Positions 12,919 to 24,900 are shown, counted from the stretch's first letter. The stretch is DNA of 64,000 nt from Cytospora piceicola (GCA_023375675.1 JALQBC010000025.1:372001-436000), one strand, 5' to 3'. The notes: a model not told the origin generated them from the letters alone. Made by a program: numbers and translations.

Positions 12919-14210
12919 ATGGATGCCGTTTTGACAGAAGATATCCTCGAGGTTCCCCTGCCCACCGCCGCCAAGACCAACGGCGTCAACGGGAAACACT
13001 CTATTGCAGAGGATGTTGTTGAGGACCCTGTGCCCGCGAAGAAGGGCAAGTACAATGCCATCCCGGGTCCTCTCGGGTTGGCATCAGCATCCCTCGAGGG
13101 CAAGGTTGCGCTCGTCACCGGTGCTGGTAAGTAACACCCCGAGAATCCCTTTGGTATTTAGCAGCCTATGAAAACACTGCTTCTTCACTGTTATACCGGT
13201 GCATCACAAAGATGTCTTCGCCAGCCGGAGGATATCTGAGATCGGGCCCGGAGTCCGGACACCGAGTGGGGAAGTCCGGGCGGCCGCTAAACCTGGCCCG
13301 GAACGCCGGGCCCGGAACAGGGATCATCACTTACACGGATTTACTCATACAACAAGGATTCTTGGTGAATGAGCTCCGGAACGAGATGCTGACTTCGGTA
13401 CAGGACGTGGTATCGGCCGAGAAATGGCCATGGAGCTCGGCCGCCGCGGCGCCAAGGTCATAGTCAACTACGCCAACAGCACCGAGTCCGCCGAGGAGGT
13501 TGTCGCGGCCATCAAGGCGGCCGGCTCCGACGCCGTCAGCATAAAGGCCAACGTCTCGGACGTCTCCCAGATCGTCGCCCTGTTCGAGCAGGCCAAGCAG
13601 GCCTGGGGCCACATCAACATCGTCTGCTCCAACAGCGGCGTCGTGTCCTTCGGCCACGTCAAGGACGTCACGCCCGAGGAGTTCGACCGCGTCTTCAACG
13701 TCAACACGCGCGGCCAGTTCTTCGTCGCCCGCGAGGCCTACAAGCACCTCGAGGTCGGCGGCCGCCTGATCATGATGGGGTCCATCACCGGCCAGGCCAA
13801 GGCGGTGCCCCGGCACGCTGTCTACTCTGGCTCCAAGGGCGCCATCGAGACGTTTGTGCGTTGTATGGCGATCGATTTCGGCGACAAGAAGATCACTGTC
13901 AATGCCGTTGCCCCTGGCGGCATCAAGACGGATATGTACCACGCTGTGTGCAGGGAGTACATCCCTGGCGGGGGCCTGACGCTTGATGACGATGGAGTTG
14001 ACGAGGTATGTAACCCGCCCGCCTACTTAAGTAGGTAGTATCTGCAGCCGTCACCACTGACACGCTCTACAGTTTGCTGCTGGGTGGTCACCGCTGCACC
14101 GTGTTGGCCTCCCCATTGACATTGCCCGTGTCGTATGTTTCCTTGCTTCGCAGGATGGCGAGTGGATTAACGGCAAGGTCCTAGGCATTGACGGCGCCGC
14201 ATGTATGTAA
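12919..14210 (+). CDS. Trihydroxynaphthalene reductase-like SDR (DHN melanin pathway)
   Basis: NADPH-dependent short-chain dehydrogenase of the naphthol reductase group, which reduces 1,3,8-trihydroxynaphthalene to vermelone and/or the tetrahydroxy analogue to scytalone. Exons 12919-13126, 13404-14005 and 14073-14210 join to 315 aa. Cofactor motif TGAGRGIG is at 67-74, SNSG at 145-148, and the catalytic triad is S196, Y210 and K214. These sit 32 positions later than Ser164/Tyr178/Lys182 of the 283-residue Magnaporthe enzyme, so this protein has a 32-residue N-terminal extension. The C-terminus is Met, as in trihydroxynaphthalene reductase, whereas tetrahydroxynaphthalene reductase is reported to end in Ile; this favours the former. 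Intron 1 is unusually long (277 bp) and GC-rich. No other melanin gene is present in the window. Confidence 0.92.
13127..13403 (+). other. Long GC-rich intron in the naphthol reductase gene
   Basis: Donor GTAAGT at 13127 and acceptor GGTACAG at 13403 are fixed by the invariant TGAG-RGIG join. The middle (about 13243-13318) is dense in CCCGG/TCCGG words and contains GGGCCCGGA twice. Other introns in the window are mostly 49-130 bp. Confidence 0.75.
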
Positions 14211-14666
14211 AATGGTTGGAAGAAACGAGCAATATTTTACGTGGAGTGATTGTTTACCATGAATCTCCTTCGACGCATCTAGTAAGCGTCGAAGATTGCC
14301 TTTTAATATTTCCAACTGAGGCGTTATTTTATTTACACTACTAAAGTTGATATAGACATTGGGATTTTATATACAAACAAATATTTGTGTTTGAAGCATC
14401 TGCACAGTCTTATCCACGAAGCAAGTAGCTAACATATATATTTGAAAACTTAGTCGAGAATTTCATTACTCTACCACCCTGCCCTGCCTGCTGCCCGCGG
14501 CCGCCTGTACTAATAAGCACCGGGCCCCATACTTCCAATAACCAACCGTCTGTACAACCTTCATACCGGGCACATCAACTACCAGCTATAGCTCCACATC
14601 TGCCTCAAATAACGCGTTTGTTGATCCTTACATAAACCAGTGTTGCCAAGGTTCGTTCTGAAACAA
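14211..14666. other. Convergent 3' intergenic region
   Basis: AT-rich tail-to-tail spacer of 456 bp. No gene, repeat or RNA seen. Confidence 0.45.
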
Positions 14667-15440
14667 TCAGCCGCGGCTCATAGAACCTTTTGCCCGCCGA
14701 TGCCGTTGGTGTCTGTAGGGTTTCTGTAGCGTGGGCTGAGGGACGTTTGTCTTCTGTTGAAGCCGACCACTACGCCTCAGACCCTGCTGTACTGGCTTCT
14801 GCACCCCACCGGACCTGGTTTCACGGATGCCCCTGCGTGGTTGTTGCCGTAGGGCCGTTGACTTAGCCGTATCCTTGACCTGTTCCCGGTCCGGCGCTGG
14901 TAGCCGAGGCAGCTGAGGATCTGATGCTGTATCGGCAGGTGGTGTAGTCGGCTCGATAGGGGCTGGTGTTGGGGCTATTTCCGGTGCGATCGCCTTGGCA
15001 TCTTGTTTAGACAGAGGCAGGAAGCTGGCAAAGTAGCCGATCAGGGTGTCGAACGATTTCCACTGGGCAAAGCTCATCGCCTCGGGCCAATGTCCGTCCT
15101 CTCTATCCCCCGGCTTATACTCGAGCGCGGTTGGGTAAGTACACAGGTGGGTAAAGGTGCGGTTCCACATGGTTGTCAACTCCTTTTGCCTCATGTCCCG
15201 TCGCTCCTTAAGCAGCGTTAGGAACTCGGCGCGGTCCCGAGCAATCGTGCTGAGATAAGACACGTCTTTCCGGAATGCGTCGCCAGCCAGGAGGGGAATT
15301 GTTATACAGTTGAACTCGCGCGGGAGACTGGTCCAGGCATCTGTCATGTCCATTCCAAATTTCCCCGCCGGCCAGCATGACTCCGGATGCTCTAAGTAGT
15401 ACGCCGAGTAAGGTTTCCTGAAAGGTTCCTTGCCGTCCAT
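14667..15440 (-). CDS. Hypothetical basic protein, function unknown
   Basis: Uninterrupted 257-aa frame starting at ATG 15440; I do not recognise a family. The first 140 or so residues look folded, with aromatic-rich segments such as YSAYYLEHPESCWPAGKFG and an acidic/helical stretch (RRDMRQKELTTMWNRTFTHL). A Pro/Thr/Ala-rich linker (about 145-185) follows. The last 70 residues are rich in Arg, Gln and Lys, ending in repeated basic patches that could act as a nuclear localisation or nucleic-acid-binding tail. No signal peptide or membrane helix. It sits beside a decayed kinase gene. It could be a lineage-specific gene; a chance ORF is less likely because amino-acid composition is orderly and the frame is the longest locally. 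Confidence 0.55.
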   Translation of the reverse strand: MDGKEPFRKPYSAYYLEHPESCWPAGKFGMDMTDAWTSLPREFNCITIPLLAGDAFRKDVSYLSTIARDRAEFLTLLKERRDMRQKELTTMWNRTFTHLCTYPTALEYKPGDREDGHWPEAMSFAQWKSFDTLIGYFASFLPLSKQDAKAIAPEIAPTPAPIEPTTPPADTASDPQLPRLPAPDREQVKDTAKSTALRQQPRRGIRETRSGGVQKPVQQGLRRSGRLQQKTNVPQPTLQKPYRHQRHRRAKGSMSRG

Positions 15441-15883
15441 AGTAGGTAGGTGATCTTAAAAGAGTATTACGATATAAGGTGGTCGCTACTGCACGGCAAT
15501 AGCGGTTCCGTTTTTGCGTCACAAAGAGAGATAACTTAATGTCTATATTGTACAGCGGCGTGTGAACTATGTAAAGAGGGTAGTTTAGATACCAGCAGAA
15601 TAAAAGGGGGGCAATGTCTCGTCGTATTCTGCCGTTCTAGACCGGTTCCTCAATGGAATATCCAACCCGCCGCAATCACATCAGAGCCTACTCCACCTCG
15701 TCTGCACCCCCTGCTGCACCATAGCGTCGGCAGAAGTAACTCGGTTTTGATATGTCTCAGAGTGTACCAGGTACTCAAAGTTCATATTGGTGCACTTCAA
15801 CATGACCGTGAGCTTCAGATATATTAACACCTGCAGAGTTCCGCCTTGGAGTAAACAAAGCATGGTGGCCAAGAACATCTCGG
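15441..15883. other. Intergenic, 443 bp
   Basis: Lies between the hypothetical gene start and the first recognisable kinase-relic sequence. Part of it may be the N-lobe of that relic, too decayed to trace. Confidence 0.35.
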
Positions 15884-16930
15884 GAGCTTTGTGACTTTTT
15901 CAGAATAGACGGGCCTCACGTAACTCACGACATCTTCTCTCTACGCCCCCTTGAGACCTCTATCAAGATTCTGCAGAGAATCATGCCGGATGGCGTCTTT
16001 GAATACCGCTTCATAACCCAGATCCTGCTTCCATTCTCCAGATGTCCCTACCCCCATACAGAAGCAAACATCAACCACGCAGGCTCGCCAAACTCGAACT
16101 AAGCTTTAAGGGTTCTCTCAATTGACATAATCAGATCTGATAAGAATGTGCTAATATTACGCCAGACATTCACACTGGCAACATACCTGAGGGCATTCAG
16201 GATGAGCAGCTTCTCACAAGAATGGAGGAAGATGCGCTCGGTGCCAAGTGCCCACGCAAGGACGCCGGAGACAATATCATCTATGCTACGCAGTACTTCC
16301 GGGAATTCGTTAGTAGCTTATATCTTTGCGACCTTGGAGAGGCCATCGTTGGCGATGATTACGAGGGACCGGCCCTGCCCACGCAATACCGTGCACCAGA
16401 GGTCATCCTCTGATTGGAATGAGGCCATTCTATCGACAAGTGGAGCGTTGATCTGATGGTATGTGATGCTCTTTTTCTTGATGGGCTCCGAGTAGCAATG
16501 AGTTGATCTGACTCTGCTTCCTAGGCATGGGATATGGTGCAGCCTAGGAGTATTTTCAAGATTTACGGACCAGAGGACGATTTCCTAATAAACGCACACA
16601 TGTATCACCTCGCTGGTATGATTGCTCTTCTTGGACCACCGCAACTGTAGTTTTTGGAGCAAAGTTGAGAATTTTGGAAGTACTCGGATAAGAAGAAAGG
16701 TCAGTTCTTTTTCGCTGGACCGTATCTATAAACCCGATTGCGAGTGACCGACCGAAACACCATTCCCTTCCTCTAGGTAATTAGAGAGATATCGTGCCTA
16801 TACCAACCGACAGACCCTTGAGGCGCTGGCTATTAGGCTCGCGTATGGAAAGAGCAAAGGGATTTGTTCATCAACTTCATCTCATGGCTTCTTCATTGGC
16901 TCCCCGAGGAGCGTATGGGTCCTTCTTAGG
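15884..16930 (+). pseudogene. Decayed protein kinase gene (SRPK-like fungal kinase relic)
   Basis: Kinase sub-motifs appear in the right order but in broken frames. From 15884 a C-helix/hinge-like block reads RIDGPHVTHDIFSLRPLE. At 16162 the catalytic loop reads PDIHTGN, continuing to LYLCDLGEAIVGDDYEG and the APE-like YRAPEVIL, then a stop at 16411-16413. After a second stop comes IDKWSVDLM, an apparent intron, then AWDMVQPRSIFKIYG and MIALLGPPQ followed by a stop. Near 16861 the C-lobe ends in LFINFISWLLHWLPEERM. Catalytic lysine and glycine-loop sequence was not found. This order matches SRPK-type kinases expanded in filamentous fungi. No reading of introns removes all the stops, so a pseudogene is favoured over a live gene. 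Confidence 0.75.
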
Positions 16931-17280
16931 TGTTTTTACACCTGTAGATTTACCGGGATATGGATATTGCCCAAGTCAGCAATGAAGACTCTGGCCAGGG
17001 AGGTAACAGATCGCTAAGGTTCGTGGCTGACAACGGCTTGGTGCGAATGCGGCTGGTCATCGCCAACTTTGCAGTTCGAAGCCTGACAGGAGACACTGGC
17101 ATTTCTGTCATTGAATACAGAAGATTACAGCAAACGTGAGATTTCGTATGTAAAGAAAAAAGAGCAAGTGTGACAGTTGGTATCCAGACGTATCCAAGCA
17201 TTCTCCCAACCTCCCGCGCTTCTCAGGTCGGTTTCTTCCGCACATTCCTCGCCTGCCTACTAAGTAAAGACCGTGCCATA
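16931..17280. other. Intergenic, 350 bp
   Basis: Spacer between the kinase relic and the 3' end of the SRPBCC-like gene; nothing recognised. Confidence 0.4.
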
Positions 17281-17898
17281 TCAGACCAGAGATTCCACGT
17301 AGGTGCTTAGGTCCTCGCCTTGTTGCTCAAACTGCTTCTGAAGTTCCGTTTTCAGGAGCAGGACCACACCTCCGAGCGGCAAATAGAACGTCTCATACGA
17401 GACATATCTTGTCACTCCTCCACCCTGACTGACAAGGATGCTCGGATGTTCAGAGGGTACCTGGGAGGTCCATGCAGCGAGGAGGTACCCCGCGCCGGCG
17501 TCGTTGTCAAGGAACGAGACCGTCTCGTCGCTGGTAGTGTTGATCAGGGGAATTAGGCCGGCGGTGATAAGCTTCATTGGCATGCCGATGTACACATTTC
17601 CGGGTGTGTTGGTGACGTTTGAAGGGAGGTCTACGTCGATGACGAACGTATTCCATATGTGATAAGATTCGAAGTCAATCAAAGTGTTGTAGATGAGTTC
17701 GGCAGGGGCGTTGATGAGCCTCTCGGCACAAACCGTGAAGACGCCGCCAGTGTCTCCATAGGTCGGTGTTGGGAGGATGGAGGTTGAATCTTCAGGACAC
17801 CGTAGAGAACTCCAGTCTGTTGTGTTTCTTGGGGTTACCAACGCCTTCACCCCGAGACCCCAAATGAAGACGACATCGAGAAATACGTGGATCTGCAT
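17281..17898 (-). CDS. Secreted SRPBCC/START-like domain protein
   Basis: Small protein with a signal peptide and a START-like (polyketide cyclase/SRPBCC) fold, a hydrophobic-cavity domain used for lipid or polyketide binding. An open frame reaches 17988, but ATG 17898 is preferred because it begins a typical signal peptide (MQIHVFLDVVFIWGLGVKA), giving 205 aa. The domain spans about 50-195 and starts with the characteristic FTVCAERLINAPAELIYNTLIDFESYHIWNTFV, the usual first strand, helix and W of this fold. One NVTN and two further N-x-S/T sites suit a secreted glycoprotein. No catalytic residue can be named. It lies near a P450 and an ABC transporter, so carrying a hydrophobic ligand is plausible but unproven. 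Confidence 0.72.
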   Translation of the reverse strand: MQIHVFLDVVFIWGLGVKALVTPRNTTDWSSLRCPEDSTSILPTPTYGDTGGVFTVCAERLINAPAELIYNTLIDFESYHIWNTFVIDVDLPSNVTNTPGNVYIGMPMKLITAGLIPLINTTSDETVSFLDNDAGAGYLLAAWTSQVPSEHPSILVSQGGGVTRYVSYETFYLPLGGVVLLLKTELQKQFEQQGEDLSTYVESLV

Positions 17899-19381
17899 TC
17901 TGGCAACAAAGCATTGATTGGATATTATGCCGTCAGTTCGGCCATCGATGGAACACTCAGGAGTGGAAGGAAATGCAACCCAGCGCAACGGGATAATAAG
18001 TTTCTATAATCATTCCTCATCTTATAGTCCTCGTATCGGCTTGCACACACTCAGCCCATGGTCACACGTAGGCGCCTCGCAAGAATGTATGGGTCAGACC
18101 AAAGCCACATGCATATTGTGTTACAACGATCACATTGCAATCACACTGTTTTCGAATTTCCAGCTCACTCCGTGTTGTTTCTTTGGTATATGCATGTGCT
18201 GGATGCAAGGTTTTTGCATAAGAAACATGGGATGATGCATGGAGTCCCCGCAAACTGTGTATGATGGTTGCCTTCAAAGTTCCACCTATGAATGAGAATG
18301 GATTTGAGCAAGTCCAACATAGAGTTGCACAGCAGTACAATTAGGCCGTAGAACTATCTTTGCTTTCTTAAGCCAAACGGATTAGTCTGATTCGTGGTAA
18401 GACTGAGATATCGGGAGAAGAAGAATGGGAGACTACGAGACAAGAGGTCAAGAGGTGAGCTGGGGTGGATTTGATATAATTATCGCTAATCATATCATCT
18501 GGTGCTTTGCTGTGATTGCCTGGTCTCCTATTGCGTACATAAACTGCATGTCGAAAGTACCAATGACCTGGGCACGGTGTCGTAATATCTGCCACGGCTC
18601 TCCTTCCAAAACTCTTGGTACAGTTTGGTACAGTTATGCATTCATTTGCACAATATTAAAAGAAAGTGAGCGGCGCACATGATCCGGTATCTGTTGTGAG
18701 GAACTCGGTAATGTTCTACCGCAGCGACAAATCAGCTCAACTCTCTTGGTCCGTCACTTTCATCCTACACCAAGTCCCATCCACTGTGGTGAAATAATTG
18801 AAATAATCGTCGTACGTCACCACCACTGGTTGCGGGGTTGGTGGGAAGGTCGCGATCTCATTACTTACCTACTTACTTAGGTACCCAATGCGCTAATCAC
18901 GGAGTAGCTTCCGAGAACCCGCCTAATATGCACGAAACATTAGGATCTCAGGTACCATCAAGGATGACACCCAATGGCGGCCTGTGAATTACGAGAGAAG
19001 ATGCAGGTGTCACAACGCTCAAGCCTGGCACCAGCAAGTGGCGAACCGCTCGGCGGGTTCTGAATCCAACGCTGGTGAACGGTTTCGTAAGCACTTTTAT
19101 TACTCGCGCGATACGGATTGTCCGATTCTATATTTCCTGGCCAGGTGTCCCTCATTCCTCTTCAGGATTGGTTACCGGCGTGTCCCATTGGTGACTGAGT
19201 ACCAACAGCAAACAATCCACTGCGGAGGAAGCAAGCTAAGCAGGAGGAAGTTGGTTGATTATCCACGTCGATGTTGGCGGTGGGGCACTTGAAAACAGGT
19301 GTCATGGTTTCTCGCCTCACCCTCCACTGCATGAAATCTTCGGGTGCATACACAACGGTTCAAGAAAACCTCAAGAGCAAT
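17899..19381. other. Intergenic, 1.5 kb, divergent promoters
   Basis: Holds the upstream regions of the SRPBCC-like gene and the second P450. No supportable gene. A TACTTACCTACTTACTTAGGTA-like run lies near 18866-18885, related to the CCTAGG-type palindromes further right. Confidence 0.45.
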
Positions 19382-21274
19382 ATGACCATGAAATCCATAA
19401 GGATGCCAGAAGATATGTCTGTAGTTGGTCTCGTGACAAGGACTGTAGCCGTTCTGTTAGTCCTGACCATTGCCCGCTTCTTCTATCGCCTTTATCAAGT
19501 CCGAACTCTCTTCAGGGAGGCAGCACAGAAGCATGGCGTCGTAAGTAATATCTGGATATTCTCCTGTCAATCAACATGTGATTCTCGTCCGCGATGAGAT
19601 CTACGGCTGATGCGGTGCAAAGCCGATGCTCCCTCATTCTTTTTGGCTGGGCCATTTGGAGATATTGGGCAAAGTACAAGCCAAGTATCCTGCAGACCTG
19701 AATCCCCAATGCATGCCACTCCTCCTTGCCCAAGAGTATCCGGAGCTTGCATCGCATGGCCTTCTCTACATGGATACCTGGCCCTTCAGCTGGCCCATGT
19801 TAGCCGTCTTCCATCCCGATATCATGGCACAGTTCACTCAGGACACCGTTCTCCCAAAGCACCCGTTGCTGCATGACGAATTCATGCCCTTTGACGGATG
19901 TAACAACTTGGTGTGCCAGAACGGCCAGGCGTGGAAGACCTGGAGAAGTGTTTTCAATCCCGGGTTCTCCGCCAAGAACTTGATGGCTTTGGTACCAGCC
20001 TTTCTTGAGGAGATTCAGGTCTTCAGGAACTGGCTCGAGGTTATCGCAGAGGCGGGCGAAGTGGTCCAGTTGGAGCCCAAGGCCATGCGAACCACTGCAG
20101 ATATTATCGGACGAGCTGCCGTGTAAGTCCGGACCTGTTTTCTCATCTAATCGACCCTCCCTACAGCCCCTGGAGCCCTGTGGATGCCCAGGTGCCGTTC
20201 AGATCTCAACAACGTCGATAACACAGAGGCTAGCACTAACATGTTGACATTAGTGGCGAGCGACTGAACTGTCAAGAGGGAAACAACATATTCTTCGAAT
20301 CACTCAAAGATTCCATAGGCTGGCTGATCACAGATAAATCTCCCCCAAGCATATTGAAGTCAATGCATCCCCTTCGACGTTTCAGACTGTGGAATAACAA
20401 TCGCCACATGAGGAATTATCTGAAGCCAATCATCGAGCGCGGCCTGTTGGAATCCGCGGAGAACAAAGCCGCTTCTTCTGGTCCGCAGACAATAATGTCA
20501 CTCGCCATCAAGTCGTATGTCAACGAAGTGCAGTCGGTATCAGACAAGTCTAAGGTAACTGGCATTGATCCAAAATTCATGAATATGGCGATCAGCCAGC
20601 TGAAAATCTTCATGCTGGCCGGGCACGATACGACGGCATCAACTCTTTGTTTTGCATACCATCTGCTCAACAAGAACCCGGAGGCGCTGGCAGCCATTCG
20701 GACAGAGCATGACGAAGTTCTCGGGAAGGATCCATCGGCGGCGAAGGACGCCATTGCCGCCAACCCACAGTTGCTCAACCGGCTACCATACACGTCTGCC
20801 GTGCTAAAAGAGACCCTTCGATTGTTTCCACCCGCTGGGTCGATCCGCCAGAGCCCAGACGACTTCTTCTTGACGCACCCCGACACCGGGTTCCGCTACC
20901 CCACGAAAGGCATGATGATCTTTGGCTGCAGCCTTGCCGAACAGCGCAACGAGCAGTTCTGGCCACGCCCTCACGACTTCGTCCCTCAGCGGTGGTTTGC
21001 GAACGAAGGGGAGCCTCTGTACGTCCGGAAGAATGCTTTTCGCTCGTTCGAGCTAGGGCCGCGAAATTGCATCGGACAGGAGTTGGCGCAGTTGGAGTTG
21101 AAAGCCATTCTGGCGTTGACGATTCGGGAATTTGACATCCAGAGTGTCTGGGATGAAAACGATCCTGAATGGTTTGGCGATAAAGCTTACCAAGGGAATA
21201 TGCCGAGGGAGATAACAGCGCACCCGAAGAAGTACATGCCTGCGAGGGTGTCGAAGAGGGTTATAGATGCATAG
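19382..21274 (+). CDS. Cytochrome P450 (CYP4/CYP52-like clan)
   Basis: Full P450 with canonical motifs. Exons 19382-19540, 19623-20122 and 20254-21274 join to 559 aa; in-frame ATGs at 19403 and 19415 are alternative starts. An N-terminal membrane anchor (VGLVTRTVAVLLVLTIARFFY) puts it at the ER. I-helix AGHDTT is at 342-347, ETLR at 406-409 and the haem loop FELGPRNCIG at 485-494 with Cys492. The AGHDTTAST helix and LGPRNCIGQELAQLELK loop resemble the CYP4/CYP52 clan, which hydroxylates fatty acyl or alkyl chains; several fungal secondary-metabolite P450s share this pattern, so the substrate is open. It converges on the ABC transporter gene, 691 bp away. Confidence 0.9.
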
Positions 21275-21965
21275 ACAGGATGTCTGTCAGATGACTTTCA
21301 CGGTGCCATGTAGCATGTCTGAGCGGATCACGGCCTTGAATATCTACCAAAGACGTTGGAACGCTCTGTACGAGACTTTGAAAGGGAGACCATTCCCGTA
21401 GCGAGACAACCTGGCATCATTCAACGTGCTGGGAGGCACGTGGTTGCAAATCGCTAAGCAGCTGAAATTTAGAAAGGATAAGCCCCGTGGGGCAGAGAAG
21501 CTTCGGAAGGAGGAAGCACATGAGCGAGAAAAGGGAAGAGTATAGTGAAGAACGTGGATCAGTAGCAATTTCGTAACAACGTATATATTCTGCAAAGCAC
21601 TTAGGGATAAGTAGTATCCTGTAAGTAGCCATACGCAAGCCATGTTAAATCAACTCCCCGTTCACTGGTATCCAAGAGTCTCTATATCGTTGGTGAGATA
21701 TTTGTAAAACAGTCTCTACAGCCTGCCAACGATTGGCCACGGATGCTGCTGCTATCATCAAACAGGTGCGACTATGTTTGTAGTCACGACCGGGTTAAGT
21801 TCTGACCGTTCATATTTATCCTACGTATTATATTCAACTTTCCACCAAATAAAAGATGCCGGTTTTGAACAATGCCCAGATCTAGAACACCAACCAGACT
21901 TCCATCGCCATGTTCAGTCATCGTCGCCTCTCGTCGTACCATCTCTCTTCGTTATGTCTCCTTCC
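21275..21965. other. Convergent 3' intergenic region
   Basis: Tail-to-tail spacer between the P450 and ABC transporter; no gene seen. Confidence 0.45.
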
Positions 21966-24900
21966 TCAACCGTTCATCACAGCCTGCGCTTTGACTAGCT
22001 TGCCCTTATCCAAAACAATCTCGAAGTCCGCGTCCCTGACAGCCTCTACACGGTGGGCAATGGTAATAACCGTGCTCTGCCGCAGCTCCTCCCTCAAAAC
22101 CTTCTGGATGTAATACGCCGTCTTCTTGTCTATGCTCGCCGTCGCCTCGTCGAGGATGACCACCGGGCTACGACGCAGGACGGCACGGCCCAGGCCAATG
22201 AGTTGCCGCTGGCCCTGCGAGAGGTTCTTGCCGCCTCCATCCACGCTGGTGGTTAGAGATAGGGCGGATGCGTTGTGTTTGCTGCCGCCGTTGGTGCTAG
22301 CCGGGACAATACCAGTCTCTGCGTTGGCAGGTCCGGTGTGGCCGCGACCGTCGTGTTCTTCATCACTCTCTCCGCCACTGCTGCTGCTGCTGCTGGAGCT
22401 AGACTTTGAGCTTTGGCTCGCATGACCGGAACTCGGCCCCGAGTTTGGTGGCTCGCTACTAGAACCGGCCTCATCCAACTCGTCGCCAGCACCCAAGACC
22501 CTCCTCAGCACCAGAGCACACTCCTCATCGGAGTATTCGCCCAACGGGTCCAGGTTGTCCCGCAGTGTGCCGGGGAACAACACCGGGTCCTGCGCGACGA
22601 AGCTGATACGCTTCCTAAGCGCGTGCTTGTTCACCCTCGCAACATCCACACTGCCTATCTTGATAGTGCCCAACGTCCCCGTCGCCGTGTTGAACTCGGG
22701 CAACATCGTCCCCAGGAGCGTCAGCGCAAGCGTGCTCTTGCCACTTCCAGTGCGCCCTGTGACAGCGACTGTTGCACCGGCGGGTATTCGGAAGCTCAGG
22801 TCATGTAGGGATGGATCGAGCCCCTTAGCGTACCGCACCGTGACATCATCGAAGATGATATCGTCGTCGTATCCGGGCCAAGCCGCTGGGGGCTCCAGGT
22901 CCCCGCGGGGTTCCTCCTCGAGGTCCATAAGCTCAATGACGCGCTCGACACTGACAAACTGCATCTGCAGGTCACCATACTTGCGGCAAAGGTTATGCGT
23001 GCAAGCAACAAAGTTGGCCGCCGCGGCAAGAACGAATCCTACTGTGCCGGCGCCCAGTCCTGTGGACAAGGCCGATATGGTGAGTATAAATGTCGACAGA
23101 GCAGAGAGCACGTCAAATCGGAACATAAGCCAGGCTTGCAAACTCCAGTAGAAATGATCCATCTTCTGGAAGGCATCTGTTGTAACGATGATTCGTTCCT
23201 GGAAATGAGGTTGGGCACGGAATGCCCGCACAGTCGTCAACCCCTCCAGGAGCGTGCCAAAGTTGGACATCAGCGGTGACAAGGAGACCATTTCGAGACG
23301 GCGGAGGGACTGAGAGGCGGGTAGGAAGCGCATAAAGATTACGATAAATATGATGGTCATGAGGATAGCGATAACCAGGAAGACAGGCGTGGTTGACGCG
23401 ATAACAGACAGACTGGTGACCCAGAACATCATGTACCAGACAACATCACGGATCTGCGTAACGATCTGGCCGTCGATAGTGCCGATATCACTCGTTAATC
23501 TGTTCATCAGTCTCCCAACAGGCGTGACGTCGTAGAAGCGGAACGTTGCGTTAGCGACCTTGCGCATGACCTCTTCGAAGAGATGTTTTCCCGCGGTATA
23601 GATGAGCAGCACAATTGTGAGATCTGAGAGGACGAAAGATATGAACTGCAGCAGGGCAATTATGAAGAACCAAAACAGCCAAGGACGGGCGTCAATATCG
23701 GGAGGGGGGAGATTCAAGTCGATGTGCCACCAATCTCTCGAAGCCGCAGTGATTGGTGAAGTACGTGCCGCCTGATAATTGTACTCGGCTTCGTTGCTTA
23801 CCGCGAGGTAGATCTGAGTGGAGGGCTCATAAGATTCACCCCAAATCTTGAGGAAGTAAAAGTGTGCCAATCTCGAAACCCTGAATACGATGAAGAGTAG
23901 GAGTAGAAGTCCCCAACACCACAGGTTACCTGCTTTGATATACTTCCAGTATACCGATGCCATTACCCCACCATGAGCACGGTGTTCTTCCTCGATGAAT
24001 TTGTCGGGGGTAACGTCCTCTCCGTCAGCTTGTTCCCCCTCGTCCATGGACTGCCGCCGCTGGTCGTCTTTGGCGGCAAAGTGCAAAAGCTCCTCGTGGT
24101 ACTTGATCTCTTCGCGTGAGATAACCAGCACCGTCCCGTTCTGTGAGATCTCAAGCACCTGGTTGGCGTATCTCGTCAACAGATCCATTCTATGTGTAAC
24201 GAAGATAAGTATGCGACCCTGTGTCAAGCTCGTATTCGTGAACAGGTTTCTCAGAATCGTCTCTGCTGTCTGGTGATCCAGCGCAGCGATAGGGTCATCC
24301 AGTAACAAGATCCTCGCCTTGCTGTAGATGGCCCTGGCCAACGCGACCCTCGCTTTCTGGCCACCTGATAAGCCTACTCCGTTCTCTCCAATCATGGTCA
24401 GATCGCCCGCTTTCCAGTTAGCCAGGTCGGGAATTAGGCAGCACGCTGCAAGCACCTGTCGATACCTCGTCTCGTCGAGTCCAGACGAGAACAAAATATT
24501 CTCACGGATGCTCATACTCTGTAGCCACGGCGTCTGTGCACAGTAACCCACCATCTCATTGGGAACCTTCCGGATTCCACCCTTGTCATCCAACTCCCCG
24601 AGAATAGCGTGTAGTAAAGCTGTCTTTCCAGAACCGACCTTGCCGCACACAGCAGTCACTCCTGGTCCAGCGTCGAAAGATACGTCAGAAAGGACTTGCG
24701 CGTGCAGAGACCCAGGCCACGAGAACGACGCCTCGCGGAATGACATCTTCAGATCCCCGAGCGGCTCCGCGCCAGACTCCCCGTACGCGCCGGAACCGTA
24801 CTCCTCCTCCTTGTTTGGCTCTGCCATGAAGCTTTCGATTCTGCCCATGGCCACGCTGGCGTTCAACAATACAGTGATCAGCCCCGGCAGCTCGTTCAGG

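Noticed and set aside
13331..13942. 203-codon minus-strand frame over the naphthol reductase
   Set aside because: Antisense shadow with Asp/Gly/Val-rich repetitive composition.
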